From: Prevotella sp.
GTDB taxonomy: Bacteria > Bacteroidota > Bacteroidia > Bacteroidales > Bacteroidaceae
Direction: 5' to 3'
DNA: 34,163 nucleotides
Assembly (NCBI GenBank): GCA_017430675.1
Contig: JAFRMM010000214.1
Coordinates: forward strand, 1-34,163
Below are positions 24,201 through 32,009 of this stretch, in pieces; position 1 is the stretch's first letter, and every line of letters starts with the position of its first letter. The notes under the pieces were generated by a model. It ran no database searches and was not told the DNA's origin. It worked only from the letters and a program-made list of their open reading frames with translations. Position numbers and translations under genes: made by a program.

Positions 24201-27200
24201 TCATCTTCTGTGCGCCCGTGCCGTGGCTCAGGATAGTACCCTTGCCGTCGGCCTTCAGCCACATATCAGCGGCGAAACTCTTGTTAGCCAGCGTGATGTT
24301 GGCCTCCGTAGCGGCAGCCTGATCGGTATTCTCCAGTTCCAAGGCAGTGCTGTGGGCTAATTCAGAGCCGTTCAGCACACCAGTCACTAGGAAGTTGGCA
24401 TCCTTCGTCAGTTCGCCCGACAGGATATTCTCGTTGAAGAGGATGCTCAGTTCGTCACCTGCCGACAGGATGCCGTCGGTGGGCTGCGGCTGTCCGAGTG
24501 GCTTCGGACGGCTCATGTCCTTCACCACCTTTATCTCATCGCTCACGACGGTCACCTCACCAGTGCCGTAGGTACGGGCTGAGATGGCGCGGAACTTATA
24601 GGTGCGGTCGGGGAACACGGCCGAGTTGGTCATGTCGAACTTCAGGTTGATGATACCGCTCGTAGGCAGTACTTCCTCTATCTGCGCGTTTACGATGTCG
24701 TTTTCCGTCATCACATACTTGCGGGCGTCGTGCCAGGCCGTCTCGCCCACGCCCTGATACTGCACGGCGATGTATTTCAGACCGTCGTAGTTCGGGTCGT
24801 AGCCGCTCACCGTCAGTGGCAGCATGCCCTTCGTCGAGGTGTTCACCGTGGTATTGTCGATGCGCAGGGCCACATCGGTACTTGTCGGCACGAAATCTGC
24901 CGAGATATAAACCGTGTCGCCGATCACTTCCCATGTGCTTGCCGGGTCTTTCTGGCACTGTGAGGCTAGCACGACGGCGATGTCCTCGTAGGTCAGTCCG
25001 CCCGTGTTGTTCTGCGCCAGTTCTAAGTTCATGCGCACCGTTCCACCAGCAGGCACCAGTACGGCACGGCCATTGCCGAACGGCTCACCGTTGATAGTCA
25101 ACTTCGCGCCCTCCGTATTAGTCTCATCGATGACGAAGAGGTCGAAGTAGCAGTCCTCGCCCGTCTCGCTCTCGTTGGTTAGCAGCAGGTTATACGATGC
25201 CCTCTTGCCGGCGGGCACGCCTCCGGCATTGTTGGCAGCATCCTCCACGGCAATGACAGGCTTCTCAATCTGCATCGTGGCGGTAGCAATGGTGTGCATG
25301 CCCGGCTCAAAGTACTTGGTCTTCTGTTCGCCCTCATACGGACAGGTGGTCTGTCCGCCACGGGTCACGAAGATGGCACCCATGCCGTCGGGAGCCTTAT
25401 AGACATCCACCGTCAGGGCATCGTCGTCGCCAGCCTCCATCAGGGTGTAGCCTGTGGTGACGGTGCGCTCGTAGCCGCCTTCAGTGGTTTCAGAGTTTCC
25501 ATACGAGACGGTGTTCTGCACGTTGACGTTCACGTCCTGTCCGAAGACGGTGATGTCGGTACCCAACCCTAACACCACATGGGCTTCGAAGTTGGTGGTG
25601 TAACTTTGGGTGATGCCTGTTGTGTAGGTCGTCGATGCCTCAATGAATGTACCTGAGTCGAAACTCTGGTTCGAGTCAATGTACGTTTTGCGGTTGTCGA
25701 TGGCCTTCACCTTCATCTGCTCGTTGTAGGCCAGCACGTTCACCCAGTTCTTGATCTGCTCGTTGTAGTAGGCAACGGAGTCGGTATAGAGGGGCTTCGT
25801 GCCGCTGGCGGGCTTGGTGCAGGTGTAATAGCCCTTAGCACCGTAGTTGTCATCGTCCTCTTCGACCGTCGAAGTATATGTCATGCCCTCGTCGTCAACG
25901 CCCTTGCTGAGGTAACTGTTACGCAGGCTGATGAAGTTCGGAATCATTACGTTCTCGATATAGTTCTGCGTGTAGTTGAACGTCGTACCGAACTCCTGCC
26001 CCGTCACATAGTTGTCCATGGCCGTCAGCGAATAGTTCCCGCCATCCTTCTTCAGGCCCACGCTGCGGGCGTTGCCGAAGAGAATGTTTGTGGCGTTGCC
26101 GATGAACACGTCGCCCTGTGCGCCCACATACTCCGGCTGGTCGCTGGTGCTCACTCGCTTGGTCGTAGTGCTACTGAAAGTCATCGAGTTGGAGGTTGCA
26201 CCCGATATTTCGGTAACAATACCCAGATCGACCGATGCCATCTGCTTGTTGGTTTGGATGACGCCCGCAAAGGCTCCTATGCCTACACCGGTAAACGTTG
26301 TCAACTCGACGCCGATCTCCGTATGGGTCATCTCCTCGCGCTCATTGCCAAACGACTGCTCTGTGGTCAAGGTGCTCGTCACCGTGTTGCCAGCCTCCCA
26401 GTAGGCTTGTGAGGCGGTACCGGCGGGGTCACGCAGAATCATCGTCACCTGGTCGGGACCGGAAGTGACGAAATTGGTACCCGTAGGCAGGGCACCCGTC
26501 ACCACACCTGCCAGGCTGTTAGTGGCGTTCACGCCGTCCCAAGTATAGGTCCTGTCGTTCTGTACGAAGGTGGCAGCCAGCGACAGCGTGTAGGGAGAGG
26601 TGATGTTGGGCATACCCGCCATCCACTCATACTGCGCCTCGCCGTTTTCGTCCAGCGTCACCTGGTCGGGAGCAGGATCGCCCACCAAGTCGCCGCGCTG
26701 GTCGTCAGCGTCAGTCAGTTCTGGATTGATGACCACCTGCTGGCCCGTGCCCATCTGGTTCGAGAAGGTCACGGGGACGTCGCGCAGCGGTACCTCGTAA
26801 GTCACTGGATTTTGAGCGTCATCCTTGTTGACGTAAGTCTCGTACCCACGTACATTAAATATATAGGTGTTCTGCTGTTTGAACAGCGGGTAGCCGAAGG
26901 CGTAGATGACAGGGGAACCTTCAGTCACGGTATAGAGCGGCACCTCCGTCTCCTGCTGCGTCAACTTGTCGCTGTATGTATATTTCTGCTCGCCGAACGA
27001 ACCGTCGGTGCGGCCCTTCTGCGTCACCTCCAACACAGGGTCGGTGTAGTAACTCTGAATCATCTTCGCCACATACTCAAACTCCTTCTTCGTTCCGTCA
27101 TCCGTCACGAGCGAGTCCTTACTCGTCTGGGTCGGGTCATCGGCATAGATAACGGGTAGGCCGTCGAACAAAATGCTTGGGTTGCTCGGAATCTCAATCT

Positions 27201-30200
27201 TCTCCACGCGGTAGGCTATAGGCGGCAGCAGTGCTGCGAACTCGCCCGTCTGCGGGTCGGTCTTGATGATGACCTTCATGGCAAGGTCAGCGTTTTGTTC
27301 TGTACCCATGCCCTGACGGACGGTCACGCTATTGACATCTTCTGTCGGTGAACTAACGGCTAAGTCCTCTTGGGCTGTGTCATAGTTTACGGTGGTGCCC
27401 TGTACGTTGCGCACCACGTTCAGATGGTAGCCGTCGATGCCAAGTGTGATGGTGGCCTGGCCGATGTTGTTCACGCTCTCGCCGAAGCCCAGTGGCTTCT
27501 CTTCCTCAATCTTACCGCCCGTGACGCGACCGGCCACGGTGACTAACGTCACGTCCTCGAAGTCGAGGTTCGACACGGCGTCGTTGTAGTTCACCAACGT
27601 GCCCGTCTTGTTCGGGTCGGCGGGGTAGCGGCCACCGTCGGCAAACTCATGACCCTGCTTGGCCACGGTGATATAATGCTCGCCGATAGGAACGGAGATC
27701 TCATACTCACCGTAGGCGTTCGTCGTAATGGGCTGGCCCTCCTTGGCGCAGATCTGCCCATCGACATAGAAATTCACGCCCTCCACGGGATAGTCGGTGT
27801 TGGCGTAGCGGATTTTGCCGCGCACGGGGAACGACGAGATGTCGGTAAAGTCCGTACCGTTGTGTACTAATGAGTTGTTACCCACGAAGCGCAGTTGCTG
27901 CATCGGGTTGAACTGGTGGATGCCCAAGGTAGGGATGACGGCATACGTCGTACCCTCGCCGCTGAACGGCACACCCTGGATGATGTAGTTACCGTCCGCA
28001 TCGGTCTTCGCCTTCAGTTTCAGTTGTGTCGGTGTCTGGTTCGACGGCTCGGCATTACCATCCGACGTCTTGCCGTGGTGCTGATGATAGACGGTACCGT
28101 CGCGCGAGTAGTCGAAGAACTGCCTACGCAGACCCTCGTCGAAGGTCCAGTAGGTCTCTAACTGCTTCTCGTTGCCCACAAGCAGGTGGTCGTAGTTCTC
28201 TAAGATCTCTGCCTCGGTGAGTGCCTTCGTCCAGAGGCGGAACTCATCCACATAGCCAATGAAGTGGCCCAGTTCCAACTGCTCGGCGCCCGTCATTGTC
28301 CAGCCGTCAGGCACATTCTGCGTGCTGCTGTTCAGCACGGCCTCGCCGGCCGCGTCGGTACCCACCACGCTGCCGGTCACCGTCGTGCCGCTGCGCGTCA
28401 GCACCACGTGGTTATACTGTCCCGCCGTCAGCACGACGTTGTCGAAGGTATAGGTCGTTGAGCCATCGACCAGCGCCAGTTTGCCCTCGTTGTTCATGCC
28501 CACGTAGCAAGTCTCACCGTTCAGACGCAATATCTTAGCCTCGCCTAACTCCTCGGGGTTCACCCATAACTGGATGGTGAAGTCGCCCGAACTGAGTTTG
28601 TCTGCAGCATAGGTTGTCGAGGGGTATTCCCATATCACGGCACCATTGTCTCCAGTGAAGCGCATGGCATGGTACTGTGCCTCGACATTGTTTGACGCAC
28701 CCGTCCGTCTGGCCTCCACATCCACGTTGGCCACCGAACTACCCGTTGCACCAAAAGTGATACGGCCGCTCATCGTGCCTGTGGTCTGCGCGAAGCCAAT
28801 GTCGGTAATATCGTTCGGAATGATTATGCCGTTGTCGCACTTGTCCTCCACCGTCACGCGATAGTCGTAGAAGACGCCCGGCAGCGGCGTGTCGTCGGTA
28901 TAGAACAGGTATTCGTCGGTGCTCGACGTGCGGTAGAGGTTCGTCCACGCCTCGTCGTCCTTATCTGTACGACGGCGATCCACGATATACGTCTTGGCAG
29001 CGGTGGAGCCTTGCCTATCGACGTGCCAGTTTAGTTTCACCGTTCCGGGATAGGCACCCTTGGTAGCCTCGAAGTTGTAGAATAGCGTGCCAGTGCCGAT
29101 GGCTCTGTCCTCGTAGGTCTTCGAACTGAACACTTTGGTACCAATGACACCCTCAATGCGGTAAGTGTGCGGCGAGCAGGCGTTCAGCGGCTCCTCTGTG
29201 TAGTGAATGGTGCCGTCCATGTTGCTCTGTCGGTCGTTGTGTTGGTTGGTGGTGCGGTGCTCCCATCGGAAACTCGTTTGCCCAGCCGTCGGCGTGATGG
29301 TGTAGATGGGGGTCGTCTCGTTATTGACATAAATCTTGAACTGGTTGCCCCAGCCTTGGGGATAGCCGTCCGATGCCCATGTGAACACGATGCGGTCGGC
29401 CTGGCACTCGGCATTCGGATTGCTGATGGGCACAGTGCGCGTGGTACCTACCGTCTTTTCGTTCGACTTCAACTCACTGCGCTGCGCCGTCTCTGCCCAA
29501 CCATTGGCCACATAATAGATGTAGTAATTAACATCGCTTTCATTGGGGAAAGTCGTATCAGTGTAGGTATAGGTGTTCTGCGGCACCGATGTTAAAAACG
29601 TGCCGTTGCGGTAGATGGCCCACTTGCCGTTGCCGTAGTTTGTGTTATCAGCCGTCCATTTCAGCGTCACGCTTTTGCCTACCTGACTGAAAACGGGATT
29701 TTCAAGGGTGGCCAAGGGCATCGGAAGGAAGGTCTTGACACTAGCATGCTGTTGGTAATATTTTATGCCATTGTTCGCATCCTTATCATTATTGTGTGTG
29801 AACTCATGATATGGCTGAATGGTGAACTCTGAGCGCATGTTCATTCCGATTTGATTCAGATTGAACACATACGAACCTGCCGCATAGTTGCTGGCAGGAT
29901 ACATATAGCCGATGGTGCCATTATAGCCACCATTGATACGAGTACAGATGTGCGTATCGCCGTCGGTATTGCAACTTCCGCTAAAACTGTAGGGCACGGT
30001 CACCGTGCCGTCGGCAGCCACGGAGAAGTCGGTGTTCCAGTTGATTTGGCGCACGGTGTGGGTGTATGAAGAGGTGAAACTCCATTCCGTGGATTTCCAG
30101 TTACAGTTTTTCCCGTCATAGTCGCTCCAATTGCCTTCGCATTTTATTTTTATGTTACAGTTGCGCCATTGTCTTGGAATCGCCCACTTGACACGAACCC

Positions 30201-30573
30201 ATTTATCATACTTACCGCTTCCGCTACTCTCTTGTTGTAACGAGCCAGTAAGAGTCAGACCGCCAGAACTGCTGGTCTTTATTTGTCCGATTTCATCATA
30301 ATGGCTTCCTCCGTCTTTACTGGCTTTGATATGCAATCCGCCGCTATCGCACCAGCCTTCATCCGTGCCGTAGTCGTTCCAATAGGTCACTGTTACATAA
30401 ACGGTGTTCCAACTATTACCCCAATACCAATCCCTTCCTACGTAATTCGATTCGTAATCCTGACGGGAGTCTGCTGCCGTCGCATGCTGGGGCACCAATG
30501 ACATTGCGAGCAGTAGCATCACAGCCACTCGCCCGATGTCTCTGAATTGATTTTTAATTGTATTCATAATCAT
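21214..30573 (-). CDS. Giant secreted LamG-domain protein (3119 aa) with type IX-like tail
   Basis: The signal peptide (hydrophobic VAVMLLLAMSLVPQ, cleavage near HATAA, residue 34) leads into a long extracellular chain. Three LamG/concanavalin-like domains are visible at about 640-810, 2090-2260 and 2300-2430 (FTIQLWVNPEE, DMWLKADG and VELWVKADQQ, each followed by DEFRLW, HELLLW or DEVRIW). A carboxypeptidase-regulatory-like segment lies at 860-1000 (GNYIIQGVP, VNFYVDGQ), Ser/Thr-rich strands at 1400-1730, an Ig-like part near 2025 (LSAGDELSILF), paired GWNW modules near 2790 and 2875, and two AFVG/VFAG modules near 2670 and 2975. The end, YDLQGRRV to KGVYIENGQKRVIK, resembles a type IX sorting tail. 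A role as adhesin or glycan-binding scaffold is inferred. ATG 30567 is an alternative start. Confidence 0.82.
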   Translation of the reverse strand: MIMNTIKNQFRDIGRVAVMLLLAMSLVPQHATAADSRQDYESNYVGRDWYWGNSWNTVYVTVTYWNDYGTDEGWCDSGGLHIKASKDGGSHYDEIGQIKTSSSGGLTLTGSLQQESSGSGKYDKWVRVKWAIPRQWRNCNIKIKCEGNWSDYDGKNCNWKSTEWSFTSSYTHTVRQINWNTDFSVAADGTVTVPYSFSGSCNTDGDTHICTRINGGYNGTIGYMYPASNYAAGSYVFNLNQIGMNMRSEFTIQPYHEFTHNNDKDANNGIKYYQQHASVKTFLPMPLATLENPVFSQVGKSVTLKWTADNTNYGNGKWAIYRNGTFLTSVPQNTYTYTDTTFPNESDVNYYIYYVANGWAETAQRSELKSNEKTVGTTRTVPISNPNAECQADRIVFTWASDGYPQGWGNQFKIYVNNETTPIYTITPTAGQTSFRWEHRTTNQHNDRQSNMDGTIHYTEEPLNACSPHTYRIEGVIGTKVFSSKTYEDRAIGTGTLFYNFEATKGAYPGTVKLNWHVDRQGSTAAKTYIVDRRRTDKDDEAWTNLYRTSSTDEYLFYTDDTPLPGVFYDYRVTVEDKCDNGIIIPNDITDIGFAQTTGTMSGRITFGATGSSVANVDVEARRTGASNNVEAQYHAMRFTGDNGAVIWEYPSTTYAADKLSSGDFTIQLWVNPEELGEAKILRLNGETCYVGMNNEGKLALVDGSTTYTFDNVVLTAGQYNHVVLTRSGTTVTGSVVGTDAAGEAVLNSSTQNVPDGWTMTGAEQLELGHFIGYVDEFRLWTKALTEAEILENYDHLLVGNEKQLETYWTFDEGLRRQFFDYSRDGTVYHQHHGKTSDGNAEPSNQTPTQLKLKAKTDADGNYIIQGVPFSGEGTTYAVIPTLGIHQFNPMQQLRFVGNNSLVHNGTDFTDISSFPVRGKIRYANTDYPVEGVNFYVDGQICAKEGQPITTNAYGEYEISVPIGEHYITVAKQGHEFADGGRYPADPNKTGTLVNYNDAVSNLDFEDVTLVTVAGRVTGGKIEEEKPLGFGESVNNIGQATITLGIDGYHLNVVRNVQGTTVNYDTAQEDLAVSSPTEDVNSVTVRQGMGTEQNADLAMKVIIKTDPQTGEFAALLPPIAYRVEKIEIPSNPSILFDGLPVIYADDPTQTSKDSLVTDDGTKKEFEYVAKMIQSYYTDPVLEVTQKGRTDGSFGEQKYTYSDKLTQQETEVPLYTVTEGSPVIYAFGYPLFKQQNTYIFNVRGYETYVNKDDAQNPVTYEVPLRDVPVTFSNQMGTGQQVVINPELTDADDQRGDLVGDPAPDQVTLDENGEAQYEWMAGMPNITSPYTLSLAATFVQNDRTYTWDGVNATNSLAGVVTGALPTGTNFVTSGPDQVTMILRDPAGTASQAYWEAGNTVTSTLTTEQSFGNEREEMTHTEIGVELTTFTGVGIGAFAGVIQTNKQMASVDLGIVTEISGATSNSMTFSSTTTKRVSTSDQPEYVGAQGDVFIGNATNILFGNARSVGLKKDGGNYSLTAMDNYVTGQEFGTTFNYTQNYIENVMIPNFISLRNSYLSKGVDDEGMTYTSTVEEDDDNYGAKGYYTCTKPASGTKPLYTDSVAYYNEQIKNWVNVLAYNEQMKVKAIDNRKTYIDSNQSFDSGTFIEASTTYTTGITQSYTTNFEAHVVLGLGTDITVFGQDVNVNVQNTVSYGNSETTEGGYERTVTTGYTLMEAGDDDALTVDVYKAPDGMGAIFVTRGGQTTCPYEGEQKTKYFEPGMHTIATATMQIEKPVIAVEDAANNAGGVPAGKRASYNLLLTNESETGEDCYFDLFVIDETNTEGAKLTINGEPFGNGRAVLVPAGGTVRMNLELAQNNTGGLTYEDIAVVLASQCQKDPASTWEVIGDTVYISADFVPTSTDVALRIDNTTVNTSTKGMLPLTVSGYDPNYDGLKYIAVQYQGVGETAWHDARKYVMTENDIVNAQIEEVLPTSGIINLKFDMTNSAVFPDRTYKFRAISARTYGTGEVTVVSDEIKVVKDMSRPKPLGQPQPTDGILSAGDELSILFNENILSGELTKDANFLVTGVLNGSELAHSTALELENTDQAAATEANITLANKSFAADMWLKADGKGTILSHGTGAQKMSIGLNAEEQLEVTFEGETYTSLNKVPQQKWTFLTLSYEKTAAGGKLSAQVADDANTTVLFDNLDVVAYEGTGPLAVGQQMKGAIHELLLWDEAHDIVTALQQRSVTKSPATRHLIGYWKMDEGEGTQINDYARNRHMTMAAETWHIENENKAVSLDGTKHLGIATGEIPPMPEDDYAVELWVKADQQTGETQLLQGGEVSLWINSSGLLQLTSGASTIQAGDKSILDNAWHHVALNVLRQGNTAVYVDGETRATIASTSIGTIASDSMIIGARRTVQDLTTANVLYKYDRQLKGTIDEVRIWNATKNADQLRKARKLRLTGQEPGLAAYYPFEVKTLNNFNQVVTNGSDADLTGSNHQAELSKTAILDAEYVDEAPALRLKPEETNVRFSFTSSNNKIVIDIDETPAKIEGCTLNFTVRSVHDQNGNLSEPVTWSAYVNQNTLVWTDKELSVTTPSNVEAYVTTAIENKGGTVQNWMLSGMPSWIEASMEYGQLSALSEQDITFIISEATPIGKYEETIYLKGNDGIEAPLTLHINVTGTTPEWSVRASDYENSMNVIGQLNVLNVPTEDTEDIVAAFVGSECRGVAHPVYKERYDNYFVTLDIYGNASDEGEPLTIRVFDASTGITYPVVQTSVTLNFESNALKGTYQEPVKFNAMDLLEQTKSLSKGWNWLSFYVKAEDMTLPTVFAEADNVTVVKSQRTYMQNAGDGWKGRTMTLNNQEMYKVQASEAQTLSVIGDKADTQQAPISLMPGWNWVAYNGTQNMSVANALADFDAQDGDIIKAQRGFANWDGYEWSGSLKALVPGEGYMIKSTKEATFSYPSAVAPARARETEGEQVRLPMVFAPTDYHQFSENMTMVAQVRINGLPAADVEVGVFAGDQCRTAEVSDANGIVYLTIPGEGYAQLTLRATDGQTTYTVEKTLEYANDQMIGSTHEPFIINFDITGISTVENGTGGDDRLYDLQGRRVQRQAENTERPTLRKGVYIENGQKRVIK

Positions 30574-30614
30574 AATATTTTATAGTGTTTAGTTATCTCA
30601 TCCTTGTGTGTCTT

Positions 30615-30857
30615 TCATGCCGACACCTTATTATATATATTATCACGCCGGTCTTGTTGCTCCTTCAGTTCTTTGTTCTCTTCCTCAAGCCTTTCCATTT
30701 CGTCCTTCATCTTCAGGTTCTCTCGGATGAAGGCGGAAAAATTGACCAGCAGTTCTTGGTTACGCCAATGGTAATAGAAGAGCAGGATAACCAACGCCAA
30801 GATGGCCAATGCCACGATGGTGGAAATGATGATTGCAATGATGACTGTTGTATCCAT
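30615..30857 (-). CDS. 80-aa single-pass membrane protein with coiled coil
   Basis: The protein starts MDTTVIIAIIIS, has one transmembrane segment at about residues 4-29 (ending LVILLFYYHW) and then a charged heptad-like stretch at about 48-72 (KMKDEMERLEEENKELKEQQ), predicted as a coiled coil. No family is recognised. It is the first gene after the promoter at 30882 and ends 41 nt before the 3119-aa gene, so it appears to lead that operon. With the N-terminus in or across the inner membrane and the coiled coil in the cytoplasm or periplasm it could be an assembly or regulatory accessory for the secreted proteins; that is inference only. Confidence 0.75.
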   Translation of the reverse strand: MDTTVIIAIIISTIVALAILALVILLFYYHWRNQELLVNFSAFIRENLKMKDEMERLEEENKELKEQQDRRDNIYNKVSA

Positions 30858-30881
30858 GATTGTCGCTATTGATTACAGCGG

Positions 30882-30889
30882 CAAAGATA
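30882..30889 (-). promoter_or_regulatory. -7 element of the LamG operon
   Basis: The minus strand reads TATCTTTG, an exact -7 box, 25 nt upstream of the ATG at 30857. No TTTG is found at the expected -33 position, which is instead covered by the inverted repeat at 30892-30930. This points to activator-dependent transcription. Confidence 0.65.
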
Positions 30890-30891
30890 CT

Positions 30892-30950
30892 AAGAGTTGC
30901 GGAAAGCCTTGTCAGCATTCCGCAACTCTTTGTCAATATTCCGCAAAAAA
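30892..30950. promoter_or_regulatory. Operator-like array: three TTCCGCAA boxes at 21-bp spacing
   Basis: TTGCGGAA (30897-30904), TTCCGCAA (30918-30925) and TTCCGCAA (30939-30946) have centres exactly 21 bp apart. The first two form a 13-bp perfect inverted repeat (30892-30904 with 30918-30930). The last two lie in 21-bp direct repeats that share TTGTCA--ATTCCGCAA. The array begins two bases upstream of the -7 box of the LamG operon on the minus strand. Confidence 0.8.
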
Positions 30951-30979
30951 GCAAAAATCCCCGAATTCATCGGAGATTT
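30945..30979 (-). terminator. Intrinsic terminator of the DUF3990 module
   Basis: On the minus strand AAATCTCCGA (30979-30970) pairs with TCGGGGATTT (30964-30955) with one G-U pair and a 5-nt loop, followed by T-rich sequence down to 30945. It lies 20 nt after the stop at 31000 and its T-run overlaps the third operator box. Confidence 0.75.
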
Positions 30980-30999
30980 CTGCTATGATGGCTGCTGGG

Positions 31000-31236
31000 C
31001 TATGCTACTTTGGCTTTTGTCAATTCATTCTGCAAAAATGAATAGACGTAACCAGCACTTTGGTAGTATAGGCCAGTATCATCATCCTGCAATCGGTCAA
31101 ATGTTTCAGACGTATAAAGCACATCAATGGCTTCTTGTGGTGTATAATGGAAGTCATCCACGAGATAGCCTGCTATCTCAACGCACAAATCGTCTTTCAG
31201 CAATTGAATCTGTTCGGGTGTCAGTCTCGTCGTCAT
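31000..31236 (-). CDS. Small protein of a DUF3791/DUF3990-type module, putative antitoxin partner
   Basis: The 78-aa acidic protein begins MTTRLTPEQIQLLKDDLC and has the segment EAIDVLYTSETFDRL followed by YYQSAGYVYSFLQ. It has no signal peptide or membrane segment. Its ATG overlaps the stop of the DUF3990-like gene by ATGA (31233-31236). Small helical proteins in this position next to DUF3990 genes are, from memory, annotated as DUF3791-like or as DUF3990 partners. A role as antitoxin or chaperone is inferred from gene order and size. Confidence 0.7.
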   Translation of the reverse strand: MTTRLTPEQIQLLKDDLCVEIAGYLVDDFHYTPQEAIDVLYTSETFDRLQDDDTGLYYQSAGYVYSFLQNELTKAKVA

Positions 31237-31715
31237 AGCCTCTTCAATAATTGTAATGCTCGTTCGGTTCCAAAGAAATACTGGAAGGTAATGCCCTTGG
31301 CATACTTGAGTTCCTCAACCAGTCGGGGTAGCGAGATAACGCCACCTTCATAGCGGCGCAACTGGAAGGTTACTCCGTCGTCGGCTATAGGACCATAGAC
31401 AATATCGTAGTCGTATATGGGCTGTTCGTGGTTCCTATTGCGATTAGTCAATACGAACAAAGCCCATTCCTCGCAGTAGTCGGGATAACACAGGACTTTC
31501 AGTTCGCCCGATGACATCACGGCCTCGTCGAAAAGGAATTCAGTGACCTCTGCCTTTCCCTCCTTGGTCTGGCTGACTTTCTGGAAAGCCATGTCCCATG
31601 CCTGCTGCTTGTCGGCAGACAGATAGAAGCCTCTGCCGAAGTCCTTGAAAGGCTTTGAGTGCACCAGGTCGGGCACCTCAATCTTCGTGTTAGAACCGTG
31701 ATAGAGTTTTATCAT
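31233..31715 (-). CDS. DUF3990-family protein, putative ADP-ribosyltransferase-like toxin
   Basis: The 160-aa protein has the features I associate with DUF3990: N-terminal LYHGS (residues 4-8), KDFGRGFYLS (about 24-33) followed by Gln-Ala residues, and C-terminal YDYDIVYGPIADDG. The YHGS and GFYLS motifs are reminiscent of ADP-ribosyltransferase folds, where the His and Tyr line the NAD pocket; I recall the family being grouped there but cannot confirm it. It is framed by two small genes with ATGA overlaps on both sides, a layout typical of toxin-antitoxin units. Target and activity are unknown. Confidence 0.78.
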   Translation of the reverse strand: MIKLYHGSNTKIEVPDLVHSKPFKDFGRGFYLSADKQQAWDMAFQKVSQTKEGKAEVTEFLFDEAVMSSGELKVLCYPDYCEEWALFVLTNRNRNHEQPIYDYDIVYGPIADDGVTFQLRRYEGGVISLPRLVEELKYAKGITFQYFFGTERALQLLKRL

Positions 31716-31936
31716 CTCAGCGCTCCTCCATTATTTGCGCAGACCTGGGCCAGTGCCTCGATGACATCGGGAAACGATTGCGTATGCAGCACGCCGTAGT
31801 GGTCATGCAGGTGCTCCATGCCCTTGTAGCGTTTCAGGTAGGCGTACGCCTGTCGTGGTCGTATGCCGAAATGGTTGGCAAACTCACTGACAAGTGCCAC
31901 CACAAAGCCTAATATGTTTCTTTCTTCGCGTGCCAT
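31712..31936 (-). CDS. DUF3791-like small protein, putative antitoxin
   Basis: With ATG 31934-31936 the product is 74 aa, starting MAREERNILGFVVALVSE. The run FGIRPRQAYAYLKRY followed by HDHYGVLHTQSFPDVIE is typical of DUF3791-like proteins found beside DUF3990. An in-frame ATG at 31991-31993 would lie inside the promoter (-33 at 31991-31994), so the shorter start is chosen. Its stop overlaps the next start by ATGA (31712-31715). It is the first gene of a three-gene unit, as usual for an antitoxin. Confidence 0.78.
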   Translation of the reverse strand: MAREERNILGFVVALVSEFANHFGIRPRQAYAYLKRYKGMEHLHDHYGVLHTQSFPDVIEALAQVCANNGGALR

Positions 31937-31963
31937 ATTTCTTGAATTATCTTTTACTCGCTG

Positions 31964-31994
31964 CAAAGTTACACTTTTTTTGATACACTCCAAA
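31964..31994 (-). promoter_or_regulatory. Promoter of the DUF3791/DUF3990 module
   Basis: On the minus strand TTTG (31994-31991) is followed after 19 nt by TAACTTTG (31971-31964), matching the -33/-7 consensus. It lies only 15 nt beyond the end of the AraC-type gene, and no terminator is seen between them, so read-through is also possible. Confidence 0.72.
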
Positions 31995-32009
31995 ACTTAT
32001 TAGCACTAT

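Noticed and set aside
31937..31993. Longer start for the DUF3791-like gene
   Set aside because: The extension would begin within the promoter, upstream of the transcription start.
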